A DNA stretch of 64,000 nucleotides from GCA-003244245 sp035606945 (GTDB lineage: Bacteria > Actinomycetota > Actinomycetes > Mycobacteriales > Pseudonocardiaceae), in NCBI GenBank assembly GCA_035606945.1, contig DATNDR010000005.1, positions 62,001-126,000 of the forward strand, read 5' to 3'. Position 1 is the stretch's first letter. Each line of letters opens with the position of its first letter. Below are positions 41,422-49,994 of this stretch, piece by piece. Position numbers and translations under genes: made by a program. The notes beneath the pieces are model-generated. The model did no database searches and was not told the origin of the DNA. It saw only the letters and a program-made list of their open reading frames with translations.

Positions 41422-42363
41422 GTGGAACACGACGACACCAACGCATCGGTGGGCCGGCAGGAACGCTTCGAGTGCTCCGGACCAGCCGACATCAGGGTCG
41501 AGCTCGATGGTGGGCGGCTGGACATCGCTTTGGGCGAAGACAGCGCAGACAGGGCAGGCAGCGCCGACACCGCCTGCCCTGGCGAGGTAGCCGTGCAGAT
41601 CCGCCCTGATCTGGCCAACCAGCCGCCCTGGAATGTGGGGATCACCAGCCTGTTGAGCTGGCTGGGCGGACAGAGCGGGGCAGCGCCGTTGGGCGAGCTT
41701 GCTGCCGAGGCGGTGCGCCAGACAGTGATCGACTTCACGGGACAGCGGCTCACGGTACGCAGCCCGCGCGAGTTCCCGCTGCGCACCGTGCCACTGACCA
41801 TCCAGGTCAACGCACCGGCGGGCTCATCGATCACCGCCCGGGGCGGCTCGGCGGACATCGCCGTCACCGGCGTGGCCGCCCAGCTGGACGCCGCTACCGG
41901 CTCCGGGGAGGTCCGGGCCCAGCAGTGCGCCGGCGCGGCTGACGTCCGCACCGGCTCGGGTGACGTGCGGTTGGGGACCGTACTGGGCCGGCTGCAGGTG
42001 CGTACCGGCTCCGGCCTGGTGGACGTGACCAGCGTCGAGGGGACTGGCACCGGCACTGTGCAAACCGGTTCTGGGGACGTCCGGCTTGGCGCCGTCCAGC
42101 ACGACATGAGTGCCCGCACCGGCAGCGGTGACCTCACGGTGGCCGACGCCTGCGCCGGTGGTCTGGAGCTCGCCACCGGTTCGGGGCAACTGCGGATAGG
42201 CATCCACCGGGGCGTACTCGCCGAGCTGGATGTCAGGTCCGGTTCCGGGCAAGCACGCAGCGATCTGCCGGTGAGCGGCGCACCTGCCGAGGGCAACGTT
42301 GCGCTGCGGGTACGCGCCCGCACTGGATCGGGCGACGCGCTGGTCACCGCGGCACCATGCTGA
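41422..42363 (+). CDS. DUF4097 repeat protein (beta-helix adhesin-like)
   Basis: 313-residue protein with no signal peptide or membrane helix that I can see. From residue about 130 onward it consists of roughly 19-residue repeats with TGSGDV/TGSGEV/RTGSGL cores, expected to fold as a right-handed beta-solenoid (DUF4097). GTG start with GAGGAG 6 nt upstream. Pairing with an RHH regulator is a recurrent actinobacterial arrangement. Its 3' end overlaps the convergent YcaQ-like gene by 20 bp. Function unknown. Confidence 0.85.
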   Translation: MEHDDTNASVGRQERFECSGPADIRVELDGGRLDIALGEDSADRAGSADTACPGEVAVQIRPDLANQPPWNVGITSLLSWLGGQSGAAPLGELAAEAVRQTVIDFTGQRLTVRSPREFPLRTVPLTIQVNAPAGSSITARGGSADIAVTGVAAQLDAATGSGEVRAQQCAGAADVRTGSGDVRLGTVLGRLQVRTGSGLVDVTSVEGTGTGTVQTGSGDVRLGAVQHDMSARTGSGDLTVADACAGGLELATGSGQLRIGIHRGVLAELDVRSGSGQARSDLPVSGAPAEGNVALRVRARTGSGDALVTAAPC

Positions 42364-43588
42364 CCGGCCGTGCGCCGGCGCTACGGCTGATCACCACGCC
42401 CAGTGCCGCCATCAGATCACCGCGCTCGCCCGGTGCGATCCCGTCGAGCTCCAACCACTCGGCCATCTCCCGCAGCGCCATGGCGAGTTCGGCAACCACT
42501 CTCGACGTGTCGGCAAGCCCGGGCTCAGCGAAGGCGCCCGGGACCCGCAGCAGGCCGGCGGAGCGGTCGGCCTTGAGATCGACCCGGGCAACCAGCTGGC
42601 CGTCCAGCAGTAACGGCAAGACGTAGTAACCGTGGCTACGTCGGTGTCGCGGAACATAGATCTCGATCCGATAGCGGAAGCCGAACAGCCGCTGGGTGCG
42701 TGCCCGGTCCCAGATCAATGGGTCGAACGGGCACAACAGCGCCGCGCCGGTGATCCGCCGCGGCGTGCGTGCCTCCCGGTGCAGGTAGGCCGGTGCTCGC
42801 CAGCCCGCGACCCGCACTGGTTCCAGCACTCCGGCGTCCACCAGTTCCGCGACCGCCTGCCTGCTGCACTCAGGCCGTAGCCGATAGTAGTCACGAAGGT
42901 CGGGCTCGGTGGCGACACCCAGCGCGGCACCGGCCCGGTCGATCAGCTCACGGGCAGCCTCGTCGGCGCTGACGCGGCGGCCCAGTACGTCGGCAGGCAG
43001 TACTCGTTCCGGCAAGTCGTAGAGCCGCTCGAAGCCGCGCCTGGTGCCGGTGGTGAGCTCGCCGATGCCGAACAGCCACTCGCAGATCCGTTTCGTGTCG
43101 GTGCGATTCCACCACGATCCCGACGCTGCCCGCGCTACCCCACCGATCTCTCGCTCCAGGGTGGTGGCCCCCACCGGTCCGTACTGTTTGACCGCATCCA
43201 GTACGGCCGAGACCAGCTCGGGCTCGCGAGCTGCCAGCGATGCGTACCCTTGCCACCAACCCGGTTTCTTGGCCCCCGAACGCAACAGCGGCCAGTCCAG
43301 CGTTGAAATCAGACTCGCCTCGTGGGCCCAGTACTCCACCAGCGGGCGGGGACGGCGCACCGGGTGCGCCCACGCCGCGTCATCGAGCAGCTGACGCGGG
43401 TACGGCCCCAGCCGGCTGAATACCGGTAGGTAGTGCGCCCGGGCCAGCACCGAGACCGAGTCCAGCTGCAGCAGCCGGATCCGATCCAGCACGCGCATGA
43501 GATGGCGCCGGGTCACCGGTCCGGCTGGCCGCGGATCGGCGAATCCCTGCGCCGCCAGCGCAGCCCGGCGCGCAACGTCTATCCCCAT
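42344..43588 (-). CDS. YcaQ-like winged-helix DNA glycosylase family protein
   Basis: HTH_42/YcaQ family protein of 414 residues; relatives unhook DNA interstrand crosslinks or protect producers of alkylating metabolites. Seen: MGIDVARRAALAAQG, LLQLDSVSVLARAHYLPVFS, EYWAHEASLISTLDWPLL, and CPFDPLIWDRARTQRLFGF. ATG at 43588; upstream in-frame sequence runs through the dyad repeats and is not coding. Glycosylase activity is inferred from family only. Confidence 0.85.
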   Translation of the reverse strand: MGIDVARRAALAAQGFADPRPAGPVTRRHLMRVLDRIRLLQLDSVSVLARAHYLPVFSRLGPYPRQLLDDAAWAHPVRRPRPLVEYWAHEASLISTLDWPLLRSGAKKPGWWQGYASLAAREPELVSAVLDAVKQYGPVGATTLEREIGGVARAASGSWWNRTDTKRICEWLFGIGELTTGTRRGFERLYDLPERVLPADVLGRRVSADEAARELIDRAGAALGVATEPDLRDYYRLRPECSRQAVAELVDAGVLEPVRVAGWRAPAYLHREARTPRRITGAALLCPFDPLIWDRARTQRLFGFRYRIEIYVPRHRRSHGYYVLPLLLDGQLVARVDLKADRSAGLLRVPGAFAEPGLADTSRVVAELAMALREMAEWLELDGIAPGERGDLMAALGVVISRSAGARPVSMVPR

Positions 43589-43644
43589 GCTCCGCACAGC
43601 ACCCGATGCTGCCACCCACCCCCGACAGTCTCCCCGCCCACAAC

Positions 43645-43666
43645 CCCGATATGTCTCCATGTCGGG
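43645..43666. repeat. A-family dyad element, copy A2 (YcaQ-like leader)
   Basis: Arms CCCGATATG and CATGTCGGG around TCTC. Located 56 nt upstream of the YcaQ-like ATG, in the divergent gap shared with the GNAT gene, 24 nt from copy A3 in inverted orientation. Confidence 0.9.
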
Positions 43667-43690
43667 ATAGGCGAGGGGCAGGGCTGTGAC

Positions 43691-43712
43691 CCCGATATGG
43701 AGACATGTCGGG
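43691..43712. repeat. A-family dyad element, copy A3 (GNAT leader)
   Basis: Arms CCCGATATG and CATGTCGGG around GAGA (opposite orientation to A2). It ends 22 nt before the preferred GNAT start and includes the ATG at 43705 that would extend that gene. Confidence 0.9.
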
Positions 43713-43734
43713 GGCGGGGCATAGCGTGCAGGGC

Positions 43735-44292
43735 GTGGGAGTGGCTGGTGTACGGGGCGCGACTGCGGAGGATGCGCCGGTGCTGGCGACGCTGCACCGG
43801 GTGACCTGGCGGGCCGCCTATGCCGAGCTGTTGCCACCCGGGACGCTCGATGAGCTGGACACACCGCAACTGCAGCAAGCGTGGGCCGACACCATCGGGG
43901 GTGGCGCCACGGTACTGATCGCCACTGAAGGTGCCGATCCGGTCGGGTTCGTCGTGGCGGGAGCAGCACCCGAGGAAGAGGTAGCCGCAGCCGATGGCAC
44001 GGTGCCCTCCGACGTGACGCGCACCGTGCTGGTCAGCACCCTGCTGGTAGAACCGAGATGGGGACGCCGTGGCCATGGCGGACGGCTGCTCGCCGCAGCT
44101 TCGACGGTGCTACGCGAAGCCGGCGCCACCCGTGGCATCGTCTGGGTTCCGGCCGAGGACCCGGCTTCACTGAGCTTCTACCGGCGCGCCGGGTGGGAAC
44201 CGGATGGCACCATACGCACCCTCGACGCCAATGGCCGCGCATTTCGCGAACTACGGCTCACCGGGCCTCTCGACCTGGAACTCACCCAGTGA
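43735..44292 (+). CDS. GNAT family N-acetyltransferase
   Basis: Acetyltransferase of unknown substrate. Motif A VSTLLVEPRWGRRGHGGRLL binds acetyl-CoA; VPAEDPASLSFYRRAGWEPD is motif B. I prefer the GTG at 43735 (185 residues): TAGCGT lies 7 nt upstream, a leaderless pattern seen at several genes here. The ATG at 43705 lies inside dyad A3. The gene converges on dapB with 14 bp between stops. Confidence 0.85.
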   Translation: MGVAGVRGATAEDAPVLATLHRVTWRAAYAELLPPGTLDELDTPQLQQAWADTIGGGATVLIATEGADPVGFVVAGAAPEEEVAAADGTVPSDVTRTVLVSTLLVEPRWGRRGHGGRLLAAASTVLREAGATRGIVWVPAEDPASLSFYRRAGWEPDGTIRTLDANGRAFRELRLTGPLDLELTQ

Positions 44293-44306
44293 GCACTGCC
44301 GCCGAC

Positions 44307-45095
44307 CTACAGATCGAGCAGCGGTTCCAGCCCCACCGTGAGGCCGGGATGGTGGAGCACTGCCCGAACGCCGAGCAGCACGCCCGGCATGAACGACGAG
44401 CGGTCCAGCGTGTCGTGCCGGATCGTCAACGTCTCCCCCGCGGTGCCCAGCAGTACTTCCTGGTGCGCGACGAGCCCGGTCAGGCGCACCGAATGCACCC
44501 GGACCCCGTCGACGTCGGTGCCTCGAGCCCCGGGCAAGGTGCTGCTGGTGGCATCCGGGGACGGGCCCATCCCGGTCTGCGCGCGGGCGGCTGCGATGAG
44601 CGAGGCTGTGCGAGCTGCGGTGCCCGAGGGCGCGTCAACCTTGCGCGGGTGGTGCAGTTCGATGATTTCCACAGATTCGTAGAATCGCGCGGCCATCGCC
44701 GCGAACCGCATGCACAAGATCGCACCGATGGCGAAGTTGGGGGCGACCAGCACGCCGAGATCCGGCTTGGGGGCGAGCCAGTCACGAACCTGCGCCAACC
44801 GGGCCTCGGTGAAACCGGTAGTACCCACCACCGCGTGGATGCCCTGGTCGACACAGAAGCGCACGTTGTCCATCACCACGTCCGGGTGAGTGAAGTCGAC
44901 GACCACCTCAGCGCCCGCGTCGGCCACGTTGAACATCCAGTCACCGGCGTCGACCATTGCGACCAGTTCCATGTCCTCGGCGGCGTCGACCGCCTTACAC
45001 ACCTCCGTACCCACCCGGCCGCGGGCTCCGAGCACCCCCACCCGGATCGGATTCTCCGCCGAACGATCCCCAGCGGCATGCTCACCCGGTGTCAT
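44307..45095 (-). CDS. dapB: 4-hydroxy-tetrahydrodipicolinate reductase
   Basis: NAD(P)H-dependent second step of the DAP branch after DapA. Motifs: IRVGVLGARGRVGTEVCKAV (dinucleotide binding), DFTHPDVVMDN, GTTGF, and ELHHPRKVDAPSGTAA. 262 residues. Its ATG overlaps the M16 peptidase stop (ATGA), placing it in the rpsO-pnp-M16-dapB run. Confidence 0.95.
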   Translation of the reverse strand: MTPGEHAAGDRSAENPIRVGVLGARGRVGTEVCKAVDAAEDMELVAMVDAGDWMFNVADAGAEVVVDFTHPDVVMDNVRFCVDQGIHAVVGTTGFTEARLAQVRDWLAPKPDLGVLVAPNFAIGAILCMRFAAMAARFYESVEIIELHHPRKVDAPSGTAARTASLIAAARAQTGMGPSPDATSSTLPGARGTDVDGVRVHSVRLTGLVAHQEVLLGTAGETLTIRHDTLDRSSFMPGVLLGVRAVLHHPGLTVGLEPLLDL

Positions 45096-46399
45096 GCGAC
45101 CAACTCCGCTATCTGCTCGGGTAGCTGATCCACCGCAGCGTACGGACCCACCACGGCCGCGGTGAGCGGTTGAGAGAGCAACTCGCGGGCGAGCGCACCG
45201 ACCTCCTCGGTGGTCACCTCGTTGATCCGGTGCAGCTCATGTTCGACGGTGCGGTGCGCGCCGTGATCCAGTTCCGCGGTGCCTATCCTGGTCATCCAGG
45301 ACGGCGCGTCCTCCAGACCCAGCACCAACCCGCCACGCAGCTGTCCCTTGGCGCGAGCCAGCTCTCGACCGGACAGCCCGTCTCGGGCCAGCTCGGCCAG
45401 CACATCACCGATCACCACTGCTACCTCACCCAGCCGGCCCGGGGAACAACCGGCGTAGACCGACAGGCTGCCGGTGTCGGCGTAAAGGTCCACCGCCGAG
45501 TACACCGCATAGGCCAACCCGCGCTGCTCGCGCACCTGCTGGAACAGCCGTGAGCTCATCCCGCCGCCCAGCGCGGCATTGAGCACGCCCAACGCGTAGC
45601 GCCGCTCGTCGTACCGGTCCACGGCTTGCATGCCCAGCATGAGGTGGGCCTGTTCGGATGAATCGGGGCACAGCGCCAGTGCGCACCGGTCGGTGACCCC
45701 GGCTTGGCCGCGGCGCGGCGCCACCGGCTGCGCGGTTCCGGCCAGGTGGTGTCCGAAACTGCACCTCACCGCAGCCAACACCGCGCTGTGCGACACGTTG
45801 CCGGCCACCGTCAGGACCATCCGCTGCGGCGTGTAGCGCGCCCGGTAGAACCGGTGCAGCGCGTCGCGGCTCATCCCGGTGACCGACTCCTCGGTCCCCA
45901 GCACCGGCCGTCCCAGCGGATGCGACCCGAACAGGGCAGCACAGAATTCGTCGTGCAGCGCCTCCTCCGGGTCGTCGTCACGCATCGCGATCTCCTCGAG
46001 TATCACGCCGCGCTCCAGATCGACGTCCGAGGAATCGAGCCGGGCGTCGCCCAGCACATCGCAGATCAGGTCGATGGCGAGGTCGAGATCACCGTCGAGT
46101 ACGTGCGCGTGATAGCAGGTGAGCTCCTTGGTGGTGAAGGCATTGAGCTCACCGCCGACCGTGTCGATCTCTTCGGCGATCGCCGCTGCGGAGCGCCGCG
46201 TGGTGCCCTTGAACAGCAGATGCTCAAGGTAGTGCGCCGCGCCGGCCATCTCGGTGGGCTCATCCCGCGATCCCACCGCAATCCACATCCCGACGGCGGC
46301 CGAGCGGGAACCGGGCAGGTGCTCGGTCACCACTCGTAACCCCGAGGGCAACACGCTGCGGCACAGCGCTGCGCCCTCGGGGTGCTGCAATGCGGTCAC
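45092..46399 (-). CDS. M16 family zinc peptidase
   Basis: Insulinase-type (processing protease) metallopeptidase of 435 residues, the PepR-like gene that follows pnp in actinobacteria. The inverted zinc motif HxxEH is in AHYLEHLLFKGTTRR, with the downstream Glu in LNAFTTKELTCYHAHVLDGD. SSRLFQQVREQRGLAYAVYS marks the second domain. GTG start overlaps the pnp stop (GTGA). Confidence 0.94.
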   Translation of the reverse strand: MTALQHPEGAALCRSVLPSGLRVVTEHLPGSRSAAVGMWIAVGSRDEPTEMAGAAHYLEHLLFKGTTRRSAAAIAEEIDTVGGELNAFTTKELTCYHAHVLDGDLDLAIDLICDVLGDARLDSSDVDLERGVILEEIAMRDDDPEEALHDEFCAALFGSHPLGRPVLGTEESVTGMSRDALHRFYRARYTPQRMVLTVAGNVSHSAVLAAVRCSFGHHLAGTAQPVAPRRGQAGVTDRCALALCPDSSEQAHLMLGMQAVDRYDERRYALGVLNAALGGGMSSRLFQQVREQRGLAYAVYSAVDLYADTGSLSVYAGCSPGRLGEVAVVIGDVLAELARDGLSGRELARAKGQLRGGLVLGLEDAPSWMTRIGTAELDHGAHRTVEHELHRINEVTTEEVGALARELLSQPLTAAVVGPYAAVDQLPEQIAELVA

Positions 46400-48729
46400 G
46401 TGCCGGCCGGTACCTCAGTAGGGTCCGTAGCGGGGCTGCCAGCCGAGCTGTCGGCGGCATCCTCATCGCGCACCGGCACCAGGCTGATCTTTCCGCGGTT
46501 GTCGATGTCAGCGACCTCGACGCGCAGCTTGTCGCCGACCTTGACCACGTCCTCGACCTTGCCGATGCGCTTGCCGTTGCCCAGCTTGGAGATGTGCACC
46601 AGGCCGTCCTTGCCGGGTACCAGCGACACGAAGGCGCCGAAGGCGGCGGTTTTCACCACCGTACCCAGGAACCGCTCCCCGACCTTCGGTAGTTGCGGGT
46701 TGGCGATGGCGTTGATCCGGTCGATGGCAGCTTCGGCGGACGGGCCGTCGCTGGCGCCGACGTAGATCGTGCCGTCGTCCTCGATGGAGATGTCCGCACC
46801 GGTCTCGTCGGTGATCGAATTGATCATCTTGCCCTTCGGGCCGATCACCTCACCGATCTTGTCAATCGGGATCTTGATGGCGGTGACCCGCGGCGCGTGC
46901 GGGCTCATCTCGTCCGGGCCGTCGATGGCCTGCGCCATCACCCCGAGGATGGTCAACCGGGCGTCGCGGGCCTGGGACAGCGCCGCGGCCAGGACATCGG
47001 ACGGGATCCCGGCCAGCTTGGTGTCCAGCTGCAGAGCGGTGACGAAGGAGCTGGTGCCGGCGACCTTGAAGTCCATGTCGCCGAAGGCGTCCTCGGCGCC
47101 CAGGATGTCGGTCAGCGCGACGAAGGTCTGCTTGCCGTCGACCTCGCCGGACACCAGCCCCATTGCGATACCGGCCACTGGTGCCTTGAGCGGCACCCCG
47201 GCGTTGAACAGCGACATCGTCGACGCGCAGACCGACCCCATCGACGTGGAGCCGTTGGAGCCCAGCGCCTCGGAGACCTGGCGGATCGCGTAGGGGAACT
47301 CCTCCCGGCTGGGCAGCACCGGGACCAGCGCCCGCTCAGCCAGCGCCCCATGACCGATCTCGCGGCGCTTGGGCGAGCCCACCCGGCCTGTCTCACCGGT
47401 GGAGTACGGCGGGAAGTTGTAGTGGTGCAGGTAACGCTTGGTGGTCTCCGGGGACAACGAGTCGATCGACTGCTCCATGCGCAGCATGTTCAACGTGGTG
47501 ACGCCGAGGATCTGGGTCTCGCCCCGCTCGAACAGAGCTGAACCGTGCGCCCGGGGGATCAGGTCGACCTCCGCCGACAGCGGCCGGATGTCGGTGATCC
47601 CGCGACCGTCGATGCGCACCTGCTCGCGAAGGATGCGCTGGCGCACCGCTGACTTGGTCACCGCGCGGAACGCGGCGCTGATCTCCTTCTCACGGCCTTC
47701 GAATCGCTCAGCCAGCTGCTCCAGCGCACCGGCCTTGAGCCCGTCGAGCCGGTTTTCCCGGTCCTGCTTGCCGGCCACAGCCAGGACCTGCGCCAGCTCG
47801 TCGGCGACCAGTTCGCGCACGGCGTCGACGACGTCGGGCTGGTAGGCGGGGAAGGTGGGAAAGTCCAGCTCCGCGCCGCCGGTCATGCCAGCGAGCTGCC
47901 GCTGCGCGTCGCACAGGGCGCGGATGAACGGTTTGGCGGCCTCCAACCCGGCTGCCACCACATCCTCGGTGGGGGCCGCGGCGCCGCCGGCGATCAGTTC
48001 GATGGCGGCTTCGGTGGCTTCGGCCTCGACCATCATGATCGCCACATCGCTGTCGCCATCGCTGCTGCCCTCACCGACCACCCGGCCGGCGACGACCATG
48101 TCGAACACCGCCCGGCCGAGTTGCTCGTAGGTCGGGAAGGCGATCCACTGGCTGGTCCCGCCGCTGGCCTCGTCGTGTCTCACCAGCGCCATCCGGGTGG
48201 CGCCGACCGGCCCGTCGAACGGCAGACCGGACAGTTGAGTCGACGCCGACGCCGCGTTGATCGCGAGCACATCGTAGGGATCGGCCGGGTCGAGGCTGAG
48301 CACCGTGACGACGACCTGCACCTCGTTGCGCAGACCGTCGACGAAGCAGGGACGCAGCGGACGGTCGATCAGTCGGCAGGTGAGGATCGCGTCGGTGGAA
48401 GGGCGGCCTTCGCGGCGGAAGAAGGAGCCGGGTATGCGTCCGGCCGCATACATCCGCTCCTCGACGTCGACGGTGAGCGGGAAAAAGTCGAACTGCTCCT
48501 TGGGTGCTTTGGATGCCGTGGTGGCCGACAGCAGCATCGTGTCGTCATCGAGGTAGGCGACGACGGCTCCGGCGGCCTGCCGGGCCAGCCGACCGGTCTC
48601 GAATCGCACCGTGCGGGTGCCGAAGACGCCGTTATCCAGCACGGCGGCTGTCTCATGAACCGGATTGGTGGAGGTGCTCGTCCCCGTTGAAGTTGAGGTT
48701 GAAGTTGAGGTTGAGGTTGAGTTGGTCAT
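46396..48729 (-). CDS. pnp: Polynucleotide phosphorylase / guanosine pentaphosphate synthetase
   Basis: 3'-to-5' phosphorolytic exoribonuclease of the degradosome; actinobacterial versions also make pppGpp. Two RNase PH domains (GRIPGSFFRREGRPSTDAIL and VDGRGITDIRPLSAEV), KH domain (KIPIDKIGEVIGPKGKMIN) and S1 domain (FGAFVSLVPGKDGLVHISKL) are in order. The ATG at 48729 follows GGAGGAGAACG; 777 residues. Residues 3-20 are a Ser-Thr dipeptide repeat not typical of the family. Confidence 0.96.
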   Translation of the reverse strand: MTNSTSTSTSTSTSTGTSTSTNPVHETAAVLDNGVFGTRTVRFETGRLARQAAGAVVAYLDDDTMLLSATTASKAPKEQFDFFPLTVDVEERMYAAGRIPGSFFRREGRPSTDAILTCRLIDRPLRPCFVDGLRNEVQVVVTVLSLDPADPYDVLAINAASASTQLSGLPFDGPVGATRMALVRHDEASGGTSQWIAFPTYEQLGRAVFDMVVAGRVVGEGSSDGDSDVAIMMVEAEATEAAIELIAGGAAAPTEDVVAAGLEAAKPFIRALCDAQRQLAGMTGGAELDFPTFPAYQPDVVDAVRELVADELAQVLAVAGKQDRENRLDGLKAGALEQLAERFEGREKEISAAFRAVTKSAVRQRILREQVRIDGRGITDIRPLSAEVDLIPRAHGSALFERGETQILGVTTLNMLRMEQSIDSLSPETTKRYLHHYNFPPYSTGETGRVGSPKRREIGHGALAERALVPVLPSREEFPYAIRQVSEALGSNGSTSMGSVCASTMSLFNAGVPLKAPVAGIAMGLVSGEVDGKQTFVALTDILGAEDAFGDMDFKVAGTSSFVTALQLDTKLAGIPSDVLAAALSQARDARLTILGVMAQAIDGPDEMSPHAPRVTAIKIPIDKIGEVIGPKGKMINSITDETGADISIEDDGTIYVGASDGPSAEAAIDRINAIANPQLPKVGERFLGTVVKTAAFGAFVSLVPGKDGLVHISKLGNGKRIGKVEDVVKVGDKLRVEVADIDNRGKISLVPVRDEDAADSSAGSPATDPTEVPAGT
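48682..48726 (-). repeat. Hexanucleotide repeat encoding Ser-Thr at the pnp N terminus
   Basis: About seven 6-bp units (CTCAAC/TTCAAC variants on the minus strand) immediately after the pnp start encode (ST)n, grading into a diverged TGTSTSTN end. Unit length keeps the frame, so copy number can vary without breaking the gene. Confidence 0.85.
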
Positions 48730-48949
48730 CGTTCTCCTCCTCGCGACACGAGCCAGGCGGTGACAACCATCGCGTGGGAATGAGGACGATAGGCCGGTCT
48801 TCGATCGAAGCTCCCGGAGCATCTCGTGTGCTCGCGGGAACCACTACCGAGGACCGGCGAACGACGGTCCCGACGACGGTGGCAACGCGGCTCGTGCGGC
48901 GATATGTGGTTGTGTATCAAGCTGACCCTTCCGGTCAGCGGTTGGTGGG

Positions 48950-49219
48950 TCAACGACGCAGGCCGAGGCGCTCGATCAGAGATCGGTAGCGAGCGATGTC
49001 GACCTTGGCGAGGTAGTTCAGCAGATTTCGCCGGCGGCCGACCATCAGCAGCAGCCCCCGCCGGGAGTGATGGTCGTGTTTGTGCTGCTTGAGGTGTTCG
49101 GTAAGGTCCATGATCCGCTTGGTCAGCAGGGCTACCTGCGCCTCAGGGGACCCGGTGTCCCGCTCGCGGAGCCCGTATTCGGCAAGGATCTCACTCTTCT
49201 GTGCGGTGGACAGCGCCAC
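48950..49219 (-). CDS. rpsO: 30S ribosomal protein S15
   Basis: Primary 16S rRNA-binding protein. The GTG at 49219 yields exactly 89 residues, the standard S15 length, beginning VALSTAQKSEILAEYGLRE with TGSPEAQVALLTKRI, LKQHKHDHHSRRGLL and GLRR end. AGGAGA lies 10 nt upstream. An ATG seven codons earlier (49240) overlaps that site. Followed by pnp, the usual pairing. Confidence 0.96.
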   Translation of the reverse strand: MALSTAQKSEILAEYGLRERDTGSPEAQVALLTKRIMDLTEHLKQHKHDHHSRRGLLLMVGRRRNLLNYLAKVDIARYRSLIERLGLRR

Positions 49220-49392
49220 GGGTTGATCTTCTCCTGTCATCGTGTACCGTGCGCCCGCGAATAACGCGGTAAGGCACTGATTTTCAGCCGGCCGCCACGG
49301 ACCGCAGCCGGATTCTTGGTGAGATTACCAGCCGACGTGCTCATCGCGGGCGCCGGCCTCGATCACCCAGCGTCCCGCGGTCGCTGCGGGAG

Positions 49393-49926
49393 CTACCCGA
49401 TCGCTCCGTCGAGTGCCGATCCACCCTCCTCGGTGCCCGCCGCATGCCGCAACACTCGAGCCAGCTGCGGGCACTGCTCGCGCAGCAGGCCGGCGGCGGC
49501 GGCCAGCTCGGCCGGTGCGGCCACCGTGCGTAATGCCTCGATCACGACGTCGAGGTTCCAGCTGCCGTGCTCCTCCACCGGAAGTGCGTCCCAGTCTCCC
49601 GTAGGCCGGCTGACGGTGGGCCGCGAGTCGCGGACCTGCTCCAACGCGGCCCGGATCGCTGCTGGATCACCGGAGGCCACCTCGGGGGTGAGCACCCGCC
49701 GCTCCAGCAGCACCATCCGGGCCAGCACCGCTGGATTGCCGATCTTCGCGCGACGACCGCTCATCAGCTGGCTGAGCATCGGTGCGCTCAGGCCGAGAAC
49801 CTCGGCCAGCTGCGCCTGGGAGCAGTCGAAGGCGACCACGAGTCGCCGCACCCGATCGCCGAGCGATTCCCCGTACCACTCCCGCTGCAGGGCGACGTTG
49901 CGCGCGACAGCGAGCTGCTCGTCCAC
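49393..49926 (-). CDS. Helix-turn-helix DNA-binding protein
   Basis: 177-residue protein with a Cro/C1-like HTH in FDCSQAQLAEVLGLSAPMLS (then QLMSGRRAKIGNPAVLARM). The C-terminal half is an Ala/Leu-rich helical region without recognised motif. I use the GTG at 49926, preceded by AAGGGGAG; an ATG at 49956 is an alternative. It lies between ribF and rpsO on the same strand. Target genes unknown. Confidence 0.85.
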   Translation of the reverse strand: MDEQLAVARNVALQREWYGESLGDRVRRLVVAFDCSQAQLAEVLGLSAPMLSQLMSGRRAKIGNPAVLARMVLLERRVLTPEVASGDPAAIRAALEQVRDSRPTVSRPTGDWDALPVEEHGSWNLDVVIEALRTVAAPAELAAAAGLLREQCPQLARVLRHAAGTEEGGSALDGAIG

Positions 49927-49994
49927 CGGACTCCCCTTCCGTGCCCATACTGGCATCCTGCCAGCTCTGAGCAGCCCCAGGGGGCAGCGATCAC

